DNA of 64,000 bases from Salinibacterium sp. M195 (lineage in GTDB: Bacteria; Actinomycetota; Actinomycetes; Actinomycetales; Microbacteriaceae). The stretch is from the NCBI RefSeq assembly GCF_019443965.1, contig NZ_CP040814.1:2790001-2854000 (forward strand), read 5' to 3'. The notes below the pieces were generated by a model that searched no databases, was not told the DNA's origin, and saw nothing but the letters and a program-made list of their open reading frames with translations. Position numbers and translations under genes: made by a program. Shown piece by piece: positions 53,233-62,784 of the stretch (position 1 is its first letter; every line of letters starts with the position of its first letter).

Positions 53233-55776
53233 CTAACGCACGGCCGGTTGGGTCTCTGAATTGCTGCTCGCATCATCCGAAGCCGCAACATGCATGGGAT
53301 GACTGCGCTCGAGAGCCGCACCCTCAACATCCACGCTCGGCAAGATGCGATCGAGCCACTTCGGGAGCCACCATGCGGAAGCACCGAGCAAGTGCATGAG
53401 CGACGGGATGAGCAGCATCCGCACCACGAAGGCGTCGAAGAGCACGCCGACGGCAAGACCGAAGCCGAGCGGTCGCACCATCGCGAGGTGCGAGAACACG
53501 AAGCCACCAAAGACAGCGATCATGATGATGGCCGCGGCGGTGACGACAGCTCGTCCGCTGCGCAGTCCACTCATCACGGCGGCCTTCGCCGGCACACCGT
53601 GAACGTACGCTTCGCGCATTCCCGAGACAAGGAACAGCTGGTAGTCCATCGCGAGACCGAACAGCACTCCCATGATGAGAATCGGCGCGAAGTTCAGTAG
53701 CGGTCCGGGATCGGTGACTCCGAATACCGCACCGAGCCAGCCCCACTGGTACACGGCGACCATCGCGCCGAAGGCTGCCAGCAGCGACAGCACGTAACCG
53801 ATGGTCGCAACAAGCGGCACCAGCAGCGAGCGGAACACCAGAATCAGGATGAGCAGCGACAGCCCGACGACTACCGCAAGGTAGAGCGGCAACACGTCGG
53901 AAAGCTTCTCGGAGATGTCGATATTTCCACTGGCCGAGCCAGCAACACCCAGTTCGATTCCCCCGGCGAGCGGCGAACTGTCACGCAGATCGTGAACGAG
54001 TTGACCTGTTGACTCACTCGATGGACCATCGACCGGGATCACCTGGAAGGCGAAGTAATCCGACTCGTCAGACACGCCAACCGGGGCAACGGCGACTACG
54101 TCATCGAACGCCAGCAGCCTGTCGGCGAGGTCGGCCTGGGTCTCGACGACGGCATCGTCATCCACCGCCGTCGGCAGGCTGGCTGTAACCAAGAGCGCGC
54201 CATTCTGACCGGCACCGAATTCGTCGGCGACCATCGTGTACGCGCGGTACTGGGTCGAATCGGCAGGCTCAGACGACCCATCCGGCAGGCCCAAACGCAT
54301 CGACAGCGCGGGGATGGCGATCACCAGCAACCCGAGCGTTGCGAGCACCAGAATCGCAATGGCACGGCTCGTGCGCATCGGAGTCGCCGCAACCTGCTTC
54401 TGCGATTCATGACCAATGGCGGCACGGGCACGACGCGACAACACGCGAGTGCCGAGCAGTGACAGCAGCGCCGGAGTGAGGCTCACCGCAATGAGCACCG
54501 AGACCAGTACGCAGACCGCGCCGACCGTTCCCATCACGCCGAGGAACGGGATGCCGCTGATGTTCAGGGCGAGAAGTGCCACCAGAACCGTCGAGCCCGC
54601 GAACAACACCGCATTGCCTGACGTTCCGTTAGCGAGACCGATCGACTCGTGAAGATCCATTCCCGCCGCCAGCTGACGACGGTGGCGCTGCACGATAAAG
54701 AGCGTGTAGTCGATACCGACCGCAAGTCCGAGCATGACACCCAAGATCGGCGTCACCGAGGTCATGTCGACAACACCCGAGAAGGCGAGCGAACCCGCAA
54801 CACCAACCCCGACACCGATGATCGACGAGAGGATTGGCAACGTTGCCGGCAAGAAGGAACGGAACAGAACAAGCAAGACCAGGCCAGCCAGAAGAACACC
54901 GATGATCTCACCAATGCCAAGAAGGCCGTCGGTGGTTGTGGCGATCGACGACGAATAGTCGACGGTCACTCCCTCAATTTGGATGTCATCCAGTTGTGAC
55001 GCAAGCGCGCTCTTGGTCTCTCCCGAGAGATCAATCAGTTCGCTGTCGAAGGTGATGAGGCCCAGCGCTGTCGCCCCATCGGTGGAGACAAAACTGATCT
55101 CGGTCGCGGCATCCATGAGACGCTCGCCGTAGCCGAGCTGCTGCTCTTGTTCTTCGAGAAGCGCAGAGTTGTCATCGATTGCCGTTTGCTGAGTTGCCAA
55201 CTCAGCCAGACCGGCATCGATCTGGGCCTGCTGCGCTTCGAACTCGGCGACGGATGCCTCATAGAACCCGGCTGCCTTGGCCTGCTCGATGGCGGCATCC
55301 AGCTGGGCTTGACCTGCCTGGAGTTGTTGTGTGCCGGCATCCAATTGAGTCTGGCCGTCGCTGATCTGCTGCTTGCCAGCCTCGATCTGGTCGCGGCCAT
55401 CCACGATTTGTTGCGCTTGTTCTGCACGCTGAGCGTCAGTCTCGAAGGGGTCGATGACCTCGCTGACGTCGTCGTTTGAGGTCAGCGCCGCGAGAGCATC
55501 CGTAATCTCGGACTGCTGAGTTGCCGAGAACTCTTCGCCATCTTCTGACCCGAAGACTACGGTCGCCGAAATGCCACCGATGTTGCCGAGGCGGTCGGTG
55601 AGTTCGGAGGCAACGCGTTCCGTTTCGGTGCCCGGAATGGACATCGTTGACGAGAGGGTCCCTCCGAAGAGGGCGAAGCCGCCGACAGCGATGCCGAGCA
55701 CGGCGATCCAGCTCACGATGAAGAGCCAGGCGCGGCGAGCCGATAGACGGCCAAGCCGGTACAGAAGTTCAGCCAT
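53233..55776 (-). CDS. MMPL family RND transporter
   Basis: An 847-residue membrane exporter with two copies of the MMPL unit. Each copy has one helix, a large outside domain and five or six helices. GVMLGLAVGIDYTLFIVQRHR and LIMGVLFGLAMDYQLFLVSGMRE carry the family's charged membrane residues. The first outside domain contains a long coiled coil with a seven-residue repeat (about 165-260). The C-terminus is a hydrophilic tail of about 50 residues. ATG at 55776 begins MAELLYRLGRLSARR, the normal start. It is divergent from a TetR gene and behind an 11+11-bp inverted repeat, so it is probably an inducible exporter. Confidence 0.92.
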   Translation of the reverse strand: MAELLYRLGRLSARRAWLFIVSWIAVLGIAVGGFALFGGTLSSTMSIPGTETERVASELTDRLGNIGGISATVVFGSEDGEEFSATQQSEITDALAALTSNDDVSEVIDPFETDAQRAEQAQQIVDGRDQIEAGKQQISDGQTQLDAGTQQLQAGQAQLDAAIEQAKAAGFYEASVAEFEAQQAQIDAGLAELATQQTAIDDNSALLEEQEQQLGYGERLMDAATEISFVSTDGATALGLITFDSELIDLSGETKSALASQLDDIQIEGVTVDYSSSIATTTDGLLGIGEIIGVLLAGLVLLVLFRSFLPATLPILSSIIGVGVGVAGSLAFSGVVDMTSVTPILGVMLGLAVGIDYTLFIVQRHRRQLAAGMDLHESIGLANGTSGNAVLFAGSTVLVALLALNISGIPFLGVMGTVGAVCVLVSVLIAVSLTPALLSLLGTRVLSRRARAAIGHESQKQVAATPMRTSRAIAILVLATLGLLVIAIPALSMRLGLPDGSSEPADSTQYRAYTMVADEFGAGQNGALLVTASLPTAVDDDAVVETQADLADRLLAFDDVVAVAPVGVSDESDYFAFQVIPVDGPSSESTGQLVHDLRDSSPLAGGIELGVAGSASGNIDISEKLSDVLPLYLAVVVGLSLLILILVFRSLLVPLVATIGYVLSLLAAFGAMVAVYQWGWLGAVFGVTDPGPLLNFAPILIMGVLFGLAMDYQLFLVSGMREAYVHGVPAKAAVMSGLRSGRAVVTAAAIIMIAVFGGFVFSHLAMVRPLGFGLAVGVLFDAFVVRMLLIPSLMHLLGASAWWLPKWLDRILPSVDVEGAALERSHPMHVAASDDASSNSETQPAVR

Positions 55777-55850
55777 GCTGAAGAGGACCTCTCGTAGGAA
55801 CAACAGAAACGAGCACTTCATCGGGCCTGCGCCAATCGTATTCGCAACCA

Positions 55851-55882
55851 GTGAGTTTTCCAACAACTGTCGGAAAACTCAC
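55851..55882. promoter_or_regulatory. Perfect inverted repeat, probable TetR operator between MMPL and tetR
   Basis: GTGAGTTTTCC and GGAAAACTCAC are perfect 11-bp arms around a 10-base spacer. They lie between the divergent MMPL and TetR starts, 33 bases before the TetR start codon. The symmetry is typical of TetR-family operators controlling a neighbouring exporter and the regulator itself. Confidence 0.8.
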
Positions 55883-55915
55883 ATCTAGGGCCGCAACATC
55901 TGCCAGAATCAAACA

Positions 55916-56491
55916 ATGGATGTGCGCGTAGAACGAACCCGGCGAAGCCTGCAACAGGCGCTCTTCGCGCTCACGCAAGAACGCCCATTCGACGAAGTCA
56001 CTGTCAGCGACATCGTGGAACGTGCCGGTGTGAACCGCAGCAGCTTCTACCAGCACTACGCCGACAAAGAGACCCTGCTGGCCTTTGCGATCGAGGCCGC
56101 CGCCGACGATGCCGGAGTGCAACTCGTCGACCTCGACCCCCAGAGCAGCGAACCACCACCCGCCATCACCAGCTACCTCAGCCACATCGACGCCAACGCC
56201 GCGGTGTACGCGAGCGCCCTCGGCCCACGCGGCTCAGCGCTCGTGGCTTCCCGCCTGCGAACGCGCCTCAAGCTCATCGTGCGCAACGGGATCGTGGCCC
56301 AAGGAGCCCAACCCTTCGATGGCCTCTCGCTCGAAATCGCCAGCGCAAGCATCACGGGTGCCACTTTCGGCATCATCGAAGCCTGGCTCGCCATGGATCC
56401 CCGCCCGCCAGCCGACACCGCCGTTGCCTGGATTTGGCAATCCTTCGGCACCCCCAGCGGGCGCTGGGGCGAAACGGACGCCGCCGACTAA
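55916..56491 (+). CDS. TetR family regulator of the MMPL exporter
   Basis: A 191-residue regulator with an N-terminal TetR HTH (EVTVSDIVERAGVNRSSFYQHYADKETL, residues about 25-55) and a C-terminal ligand domain. Divergent from the MMPL exporter gene with an inverted repeat between them, so it most likely represses that gene and itself. Ligand unknown. The start ATG at 55916 is clear. Confidence 0.9.
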   Translation: MDVRVERTRRSLQQALFALTQERPFDEVTVSDIVERAGVNRSSFYQHYADKETLLAFAIEAAADDAGVQLVDLDPQSSEPPPAITSYLSHIDANAAVYASALGPRGSALVASRLRTRLKLIVRNGIVAQGAQPFDGLSLEIASASITGATFGIIEAWLAMDPRPPADTAVAWIWQSFGTPSGRWGETDAAD

Positions 56492-56559
56492 TGCGCGCGC
56501 GGTGTCGTTGCGGTGCGCTGATGGCTGCACCGCGCGGCTTCCGTCAGTAACATTGCGGG

Positions 56560-58203
56560 GTGAGCCAGAGCACCCCACGCGACTTCGACGACATGCTGTC
56601 GAACGAACCGTCGGCGAGCGCTGACCTTGCCAGCGCAGCACGCGCCGACGAGGGCTCGAGAATCGACCGCTGGTGGGCGACGCGCAGTACGCTGACCCGC
56701 CGCTGGCTCGGATGGGTCGGGCCGGCGATAGTGGTGCTGGTCGCCGCGTTCACGCGATTGGTTGGCCTCGCGCATCCGTCATCGCTCGTTTTTGACGAGA
56801 CCTTCTATGTGAAGGATTCGTGGACGCTCGTGAACCGCGGCTACGAGGCGCAATGGCCAGCCGAAGCCGATGCGCTGTTCAATAGCGGCAAGGTCGACAT
56901 TTTTCTGAACGACCCGTCATTTGTGGTGCATCCGCCGCTCGGCAAGTGGTTGATCGGGCTGGGCATGCTGCCGGGCGGAGGCGAGGATCCATTCGGCTGG
57001 CGCATCGCGACGGCCATCGCCGGCATTCTCGCCGTCATCGTGCTGATGCTGATCGCTAAGAAACTGTTTGGTTCGACGCTACTGGCAACGCTTGCCGGGC
57101 TGTTGATGGCGATTGATGGCAACGCGATCGTCATGAGCCGGGTGGCGCTGCTCGATAACTTTGTGATGATCTTCGCCCTGCTCGGGGTGGGCGCGATGCT
57201 GCTCGACCGTGAGCACTCGGCCACCCGGCTAGCACTATGGATCAGCCGACGCGGGCTGCGCGGTGGGGCTACCGACTGGGGTCCAAGCTTGTGGTGGCGA
57301 CCGTGGCTCATGCTCGCCGCCGTCGCCTTCGGTGCGGCCGCCGCCGTCAAGTGGAACGGCCTCTATTTCTTGGCCGCCTTTGCCATCTACAGCTTGGTGG
57401 TGGATGCTCTCGCTCGCCGCCGCGCCGGAATCAGTTTCTGGGGCTCCGGCACTCTCTTCAAGCAAGCCCCAGTGAGCTTCTTGCTGACGGTTCCGGTCGC
57501 TCTGCTCGTCTATCTCGCATCCTGGACCAGCTGGTTCATCAGCGACAACAGCTATGACCGGTCGTGGGCCGAAACCGACGGTAATGCGTGGACAGGGCTC
57601 TTCAGCGGGGTGCCCCTCGACATCCAAAGTCTCTGGCATTTTCAGTCGAGCGTGTACAGCTATCACGTTGGCGAAAGTCGACCCCATCCCTATCAGGCGA
57701 ATCCGTTGACGTGGCTGTTGCTCATCCGCCCCACGAGCATGTTCTACGAGAACTCTGTTCGCGGCGAAAGCGGCTGCCTCGCAGATGCCTGCGGTGCCTC
57801 AATTTCAGGAATCGCCAACCCTCTCATCTGGTGGGCTGCGACCGCGGCAGTGCTGTATCTCCTGTACCGACTGGTGCGCTACCGCCAGGGGCAGACCGGC
57901 TTCATTTTGATGGGAGTCGCTGCCGGCTACCTGCCGTGGCTGCTGTACCTGAACCGCACCGTGTTTCAGTTCTACACAATCGTGTTCGAGCCGTACCTCA
58001 TATTGGCGTTGGTGGCCGCACTCGGGGTGATCGTCGGCAGATCCGATGATGACCGCTATCGACGAACGAGCGGCCTCGGCGTTGTCGCGGTGTTTGTGGT
58101 CGTCGTGATTGCGGTCAGCGTGTTCTTCTGGCCCCTGTGGACCGGCCAGACCCTTGACTATGACCTGCTGCGCTTGCGCTGGTGGTTGCCAACCTGGGTC
58201 TAG
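56560..58203 (+). CDS. pmt: Protein O-mannosyltransferase (PMT family, GT39)
   Basis: A 547-residue membrane glycosyltransferase using polyprenyl-phosphate mannose to mannosylate exported proteins. The first outside loop has VFDETFYVKD with the catalytic Asp-Glu at 79-80, and HPPLGKWLIG follows. About ten membrane helices and a late EPYLIL-type loop complete the fold. The start is GTG at 56560 with weak upstream GGGG. In relatives it lies next to rsmI; here EamA, MMPL and TetR genes are inserted between. Confidence 0.93.
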   Translation: MSQSTPRDFDDMLSNEPSASADLASAARADEGSRIDRWWATRSTLTRRWLGWVGPAIVVLVAAFTRLVGLAHPSSLVFDETFYVKDSWTLVNRGYEAQWPAEADALFNSGKVDIFLNDPSFVVHPPLGKWLIGLGMLPGGGEDPFGWRIATAIAGILAVIVLMLIAKKLFGSTLLATLAGLLMAIDGNAIVMSRVALLDNFVMIFALLGVGAMLLDREHSATRLALWISRRGLRGGATDWGPSLWWRPWLMLAAVAFGAAAAVKWNGLYFLAAFAIYSLVVDALARRRAGISFWGSGTLFKQAPVSFLLTVPVALLVYLASWTSWFISDNSYDRSWAETDGNAWTGLFSGVPLDIQSLWHFQSSVYSYHVGESRPHPYQANPLTWLLLIRPTSMFYENSVRGESGCLADACGASISGIANPLIWWAATAAVLYLLYRLVRYRQGQTGFILMGVAAGYLPWLLYLNRTVFQFYTIVFEPYLILALVAALGVIVGRSDDDRYRRTSGLGVVAVFVVVVIAVSVFFWPLWTGQTLDYDLLRLRWWLPTWV

Positions 58204-58305
58204 GCGAGCTCGGGCTCGACCCTCCGAGACCGGAAGCCAGCTGTTTCGTGGCGTTCTGTTACGTCGAAAGTCCGCCCTCGGCATCCGCTTCGGTAGCCTG
58301 AGACT

Positions 58306-59610
58306 ATGACTGATCAGGGTGGTTCCGACAGAAACTATGGTTTTCGTACGCGCGCGATTCACGCGGGCAACATCCCTGATGCGGCGACAGGTTCTCGCGC
58401 CCTGCCGATCTACCAAACAAGTGCCTTTGTCTTTGATGACACCGCGGATGCCGCTGCCCGCTTTGCCCTGCAGAAGTACGGCAATATCTATTCGCGGGTC
58501 GCAAACCCGACGGTGGCGAGCTTCGAAGAGCGCGTTGCTTCGCTCGAGGGCGGCCTCGGTGCCGTCGCTACCGGCAGCGGGTTGAGCGCGCAGTTCATCA
58601 CTTTCGCCGCCTTGGCAGGTGCCGGTGATCACATTGTGTCGAGCGCCAACCTCTATGGCGGCTCCATTACCCAGTTGGATGTCACGCTGCGTCGTTTCGG
58701 GGTCGAGACCACCTTTGTGCGCTCCTCCGACCCGGCCGATTATGCAGCGGCGATCACGCCGAAGACGAAGCTGATCTTTGCGGAGACCATCGCCAACCCG
58801 TCGGGAGAGATCGCGGACATTGAGGGGCTGGCTGAGGTTGCTCACGCCCACAACATCCCGCTCATCATTGACTCGACTGTTGCGACCCCGTACCTGAATC
58901 GCCCTATCGAGTGGGGCGCCGATATTGTCACTCACTCCGCGACCAAGTTTCTGGGTGGTGCCGGAACGACTCTCGGCGGCGTCGTGGTCGAGAGCGGTCG
59001 TTTCGATTGGGCCAACGCAAACTTTCCCCTCTTCGATGAACCGGTACCCAGTTACGGCGGACTCAACTGGAGCGGCAACTTTGGCGAATACGCGTTCCTC
59101 ACACGGCTGCGTGCTGAGCAGCTTCGCGACATCGGTCCAGCCCTCTCGCCGCATTCGGCCTGGTTGCTCGCGACCGGCGTCGAAACTCTTCCCTTCCGGA
59201 TGCAAGCTCACGTCGACAACGCCCGCACGGTTGCGGAGTGGCTCGAGGCCGACCCGCGCATCGAGACCGTGTACTGGGCCGGGCTGCCCGGGCATCCGCA
59301 CTTCGACCGTGCGCAGAAGTATCTGCCGAAGGGTGCCGGTTCGGTGTTCTCCTTTGAAGTCAAGGGTGGCCGCCCCGTCGGCCAGAAATTCATCGAGAGC
59401 GTTGAGCTAGCCAGCCATCTCGCCAACATCGGTGATGCAAAAACGCTGGTAATTCATCCCGCATCGACAACGCATGCGCAGCTCTCCGAACAGCAACTGA
59501 TCGACGCGGGCGTGCTTCCTGGCGTTGTGCGCATTAGTGTCGGAATCGAAGACCCCGAAGACATCATCGCCGACCTTGATCAGGCATTGACCGCAGCAGT
59601 GAAGGGCTAA
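58306..59610 (+). CDS. metY: O-acetylhomoserine aminocarboxypropyltransferase (sulfhydrylase)
   Basis: A 434-residue PLP enzyme of the Cys/Met metabolism family that makes homocysteine from O-acetylhomoserine and sulfide. Typical segments are TRAIHAGNIPDAATGSRALPIYQTS, SRVANPT, and HSATKFLGG with the PLP-binding Lys214. The last part, IHPASTTHAQLSEQQL, favours MetY over cystathionine enzymes. The CoA-binding gene follows two bases later, so the two are probably cotranscribed. Confidence 0.95.
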   Translation: MTDQGGSDRNYGFRTRAIHAGNIPDAATGSRALPIYQTSAFVFDDTADAAARFALQKYGNIYSRVANPTVASFEERVASLEGGLGAVATGSGLSAQFITFAALAGAGDHIVSSANLYGGSITQLDVTLRRFGVETTFVRSSDPADYAAAITPKTKLIFAETIANPSGEIADIEGLAEVAHAHNIPLIIDSTVATPYLNRPIEWGADIVTHSATKFLGGAGTTLGGVVVESGRFDWANANFPLFDEPVPSYGGLNWSGNFGEYAFLTRLRAEQLRDIGPALSPHSAWLLATGVETLPFRMQAHVDNARTVAEWLEADPRIETVYWAGLPGHPHFDRAQKYLPKGAGSVFSFEVKGGRPVGQKFIESVELASHLANIGDAKTLVIHPASTTHAQLSEQQLIDAGVLPGVVRISVGIEDPEDIIADLDQALTAAVKG

Positions 59611-59612
59611 GG

Positions 59613-60185
59613 ATGTCGTCAGAAGAAGTGCAGACCACTCAGCTCAGCAATGGGCTCACCTGCGATCTGCCCGCCAGCTCCCCGCTCGCAAAATTGCTGA
59701 AGTCGCAGCGCACCTGGGTAGGACCGGATGCCAAAAAGCGTGCCGCAATTCTGCGCACGGCCAAGTCAATCGCCATCGTCGGAGCCTCCCCCAATCCGTC
59801 ACGTTCCAGCTATTTCGTGGGCACCTACCTGCTGCAGTCGACCGACTACCGCGTGTATTTCGTGAACCCCAACGCCGACACAATTCTGGGCCAGAAGGCG
59901 TATCCCGATCTCGCCTCGCTGCCCGAAGTGCCCGACATCGTTGACGTGTTTCGTAAGGCCAGCGACATCCCCGCCGTGGTCGAAGACGTACTCGCCATCG
60001 GCGCGAAGACTATCTGGGTGCAGCTAGGGATCTGGAACGAGGAAGCCGCCGTTTACGCCGAATCGCAGGGGCTCACGATCGTCATGGATCGCTGCCTCAA
60101 GGTCGAACACGCGCGCTTCAATGGCGGGCTCAACCTCATGGGGTTCGACACCGGGGTTATCTCCGCGCGTCGCGCCGGGCGCTAG
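59613..60185 (+). CDS. CoA-binding domain protein
   Basis: A 190-residue protein with a CoA-binding Rossmann fold (SIAIVGASPNPSRSSYFVGTYLL; later VDVFRKASDIPAVVEDVLAIGAKTIWVQLGI). Members often lie after metY in actinobacteria; their function is not established. The stop overlaps the convergent GntR gene by four bases. Confidence 0.9.
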   Translation: MSSEEVQTTQLSNGLTCDLPASSPLAKLLKSQRTWVGPDAKKRAAILRTAKSIAIVGASPNPSRSSYFVGTYLLQSTDYRVYFVNPNADTILGQKAYPDLASLPEVPDIVDVFRKASDIPAVVEDVLAIGAKTIWVQLGIWNEEAAVYAESQGLTIVMDRCLKVEHARFNGGLNLMGFDTGVISARRAGR

Positions 60186-60946
60186 GCTTTCGCGTCTCCG
60201 AGAAGTGCGAGACTGTTTCGACCACCCTTGTCAATCATTTCGCCGTAGTACTCGATCACGAAAGTTCGGGCCAAGTGCCCAGCCCGAGCGCCATCCTGAG
60301 CTTCGATGGCGTTGAAGATTTCGTAGTCGTGGGCGAGCGAAAGTTTCATTTGTGCCCCGGAGTCTGGCGCACTATCGATGCGGTCGTTGACCAAATCAAC
60401 GAGTGCACCGCGGGCGGCGTCACCACAGATTTGCATGAGTTGGTTGTGACTTGCCTCCCACACCGTGGCGTGGAAATCGACGTCCGCTTGGCTGAATACT
60501 GCTGAGCCTCCAGCGATGCTCGATTCCATCGCTTCGACGGCAGCGCGCATTTCTTCTAGTTGCTCAGGAGTTCGATGCTCTGCGGCCAGGGTGCAGGATG
60601 CCCCTTCAAGCATCACCCGAAATTCAACGAGCTCAGAGAGCTTAATCGTGCCACTGCGCACCAGCCGGTTCATCGCTTTGTGCAGCGTCGCGGGCGACGC
60701 TTGAAGGATTTCGGGGCCGCGAGGATCTCCGGGGCGTGAGCGCACGAGCCCACCACTTTCGAGCACCCGGAGGGCTTCGCGCACAGTCGCGCGGCTCACA
60801 GCGAAGGTGCCCATGAGTTCTCGCTCGCTCGGCAAACGATCGCCGGGATTGAGCTGACGCGTGGCGATCGCTTGCTCTATCTGCTCCACGATCGCTTCAT
60901 AGGCGCGCACGGGTTTGACGGCGACGAACTCAGTTTTGTCTGTCAT
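60182..60946 (-). CDS. FadR-type GntR family regulator
   Basis: A 254-residue repressor-like protein. The winged helix occupies about 10-75 (ERELMGTFAVSRATVREALRVLESGG) and an FCD effector domain follows (about 95-235). It is divergent from the ABC transporter operon, and a 15-bp FadR-type palindrome lies between them, so control of that operon is very likely. The effector is unknown; hydroxy- or keto acids and sugar acids are common for FCD proteins. Confidence 0.92.
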   Translation of the reverse strand: MTDKTEFVAVKPVRAYEAIVEQIEQAIATRQLNPGDRLPSERELMGTFAVSRATVREALRVLESGGLVRSRPGDPRGPEILQASPATLHKAMNRLVRSGTIKLSELVEFRVMLEGASCTLAAEHRTPEQLEEMRAAVEAMESSIAGGSAVFSQADVDFHATVWEASHNQLMQICGDAARGALVDLVNDRIDSAPDSGAQMKLSLAHDYEIFNAIEAQDGARAGHLARTFVIEYYGEMIDKGGRNSLALLGDAKA

Positions 60947-61050
60947 CTGCTTTCCTTCTGCACATCATTGTTGCCGAGTTTCGAGTTTTTTGCGCCCCGT
61001 GTTGACGACCTTCGTGGTCCGTGCAACACTATCGGACACGACCCAAGTGT

Positions 61051-61065
61051 ACTGGTCAGACCAGT
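61051..61065. promoter_or_regulatory. FadR/GntR operator between gntR and the ABC transporter operon
   Basis: ACTGGTC-A-GACCAGT is a perfect 7+1+7 palindrome. It matches the form TGGTCnGACCA preferred by FadR-subfamily GntR regulators, so it is the expected binding site of the neighbouring regulator. It lies about 95 bases upstream of the first transporter gene. Confidence 0.8.
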
Positions 61066-61159
61066 TGTTTCGGGCCGCTATCAATCACATTTCACCCCCG
61101 TTTCGCACCACTCCCTTTCCCGTAATACATCGGAAACAAATCAAGGAGATTGTCAAGAC

Positions 61160-62671
61160 ATGAGGTCCTTTACTCGGCGAAAAACCTTCGCCATCACCGC
61201 AACCGCACTGGTTGCTTCCCTTACACTCGTCGGCTGTTCCGCTACCGGCAACTCCTCCGATGCTGCGCCGAGCACTGAACTGGTTGTCGGCCTCCTCGCG
61301 TCCCCGGCAAACCTCGACTTCTCCACCACCGGCGGCGCAGCCATTCCGCAGGCGCTGCTCTACAACGTCTACGAAGGTCTCGTAAAGATCGACAACGCAG
61401 GCGACATCCAGCCGCTTCTCGCCGAGTCCTACACGGTCAGCGACGACGGGCTCGTCTACACCTTCATGCTTCACGAAGGCGTCACGTTCTCCAACGGATC
61501 GCCATTTACCGCCGAGAGCGTGAAGTTCAGCCTCGAGCGCGTCGCTGACAATTGGACAGCAAACGGGCCGGGCTACCTCGACCCCATCGCATCCGTCGAT
61601 GTCGTTTCCGACACCGAGGTCACGATCACTCTTAGTACCCCGAGCAACAGCTGGCTCTTCAACATGGCTGGCCCCGTCGGAACAATGTTCAGCACAGACG
61701 GCGTCGCTGACCTCGCCACGGATCCCATCGGGACTGGTCCCTACGACGTGACCGAATTCACCTCCGGCACCAGCCTCGAGCTGACCGAACGCGACGACTA
61801 CTGGGGTGAAGCACCCTTTATGAGCGACGTCACCTTCATGTACTACGCCGACGCTACCGCGCAGACCAACGCCCTCTTGGGTGGGGACATCGACCTCATC
61901 TCGGCGCTCACCGCGTACCAGTTGATCGGGCAGTTCGAATCGGATGACGACTTTGCCGTCTACGAAGGAACATCGACCGGCGAGACCACAATGACGCTGA
62001 ACAACCAGAGTGACGCTTTCAGCGACGTTCGCGTTCGTCAAGCCGTCATGTACGCCGTCGACCGCCAGGCCGTGCTCGACACCGTGAACAGCGGTTACGG
62101 GTCGCTTATCGGCTCGATGGTTCCGCCGACCGACCCCTGGTTCGATGACTCACTTGTCGACCTTTACCCCTACGACCCCGCCAAGGCAGAAGCCCTTCTG
62201 GCTGAAGCTGGCGTCAGCGACCTCACCGTCTCGATGAAGCTCCCCAACCTGCCCTACGCCATGGATGCCGGACAGGTTGTCAAGGATCAGCTCGCTCAAG
62301 TCGGCATCACCGCCGACGTCACCACACTGGAATTCCCCGCAGTCTGGCTCGACGAGGTCTTCACCAACCACGACTACGACATCTCGATCGTCGCGCACAC
62401 CGAACCGCGCGACATTACAGCGTTTGCCGCACCGGGGTACTACGCCGGGTACGACAACCCCGAAGTAATGGCGCTATTCGCTGAGGCTGATGCTAGCGAC
62501 GAAGCAACCTTCGTCGAGTTGATGAAGAAGGCCACCGCGACCATGGCCGAAGAAGCCGCGGCCGACTGGCTCTTCCTCAACCCCAACGTGACGGCGGCAG
62601 ATGCCGACCTCACCGGGGTGCCACTGAACGCTCCGACGTTGTCATTCGACCTGGCCACGATCGCCCGCTAG
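61160..62671 (+). CDS. ABC transporter substrate-binding lipoprotein (family 5; dipeptide/nickel-type)
   Basis: A 503-residue lipoprotein that captures a solute for import. The signal sequence ends in the lipobox LVGC with Cys26. The SBP_bac_5 domain covers about 70-410 (EGLVKIDNAGDIQPLLAESY, HEGVTFSNGSPFTAESVKFSLER, and VRQAVMYAVDRQAVLD). The start at 61160 is supported by AAGGAG eleven bases upstream; an in-frame upstream extension was rejected because it lies before the signal peptide. It heads the operon with the permeases at 62785 and 63729. Substrates for this family include oligopeptides, nickel and sugars. Confidence 0.93.
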   Translation: MRSFTRRKTFAITATALVASLTLVGCSATGNSSDAAPSTELVVGLLASPANLDFSTTGGAAIPQALLYNVYEGLVKIDNAGDIQPLLAESYTVSDDGLVYTFMLHEGVTFSNGSPFTAESVKFSLERVADNWTANGPGYLDPIASVDVVSDTEVTITLSTPSNSWLFNMAGPVGTMFSTDGVADLATDPIGTGPYDVTEFTSGTSLELTERDDYWGEAPFMSDVTFMYYADATAQTNALLGGDIDLISALTAYQLIGQFESDDDFAVYEGTSTGETTMTLNNQSDAFSDVRVRQAVMYAVDRQAVLDTVNSGYGSLIGSMVPPTDPWFDDSLVDLYPYDPAKAEALLAEAGVSDLTVSMKLPNLPYAMDAGQVVKDQLAQVGITADVTTLEFPAVWLDEVFTNHDYDISIVAHTEPRDITAFAAPGYYAGYDNPEVMALFAEADASDEATFVELMKKATATMAEEAAADWLFLNPNVTAADADLTGVPLNAPTLSFDLATIAR

Positions 62672-62701
62672 AACCCGCCTCACCAGCACCACACCCCTAA
62701 C

Positions 62702-62746
62702 GGGCGGGGCCGGGACGTCACCAACCCCGATGCCCCGGCTCCGCCC
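62702..62746 (+). terminator. Intercistronic hairpin between binding protein and first permease
   Basis: GGGCGGGGCCGGG pairs with CCCGGCTCCGCCC (13 bp with one G-T pair) over a 19-base loop. It starts 30 bases after the binding-protein stop codon. It may partly terminate or protect the upstream mRNA, giving more binding protein than permease. Confidence 0.65.
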
Positions 62747-62784
62747 GACAGACCCCAGTCCCATCACTGCGAAAAGGCCCAAAC

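Noticed and set aside
57805..59301. 498-residue minus-strand open frame across pmt and metY
   Set aside because: It spans the boundary of two well-supported genes on the other strand and shows no protein family features.
61085..62041. 318-residue minus-strand open frame opposite the binding-protein gene
   Set aside because: It is a shadow of the substrate-binding lipoprotein, which has a signal peptide, lipobox and conserved domain.
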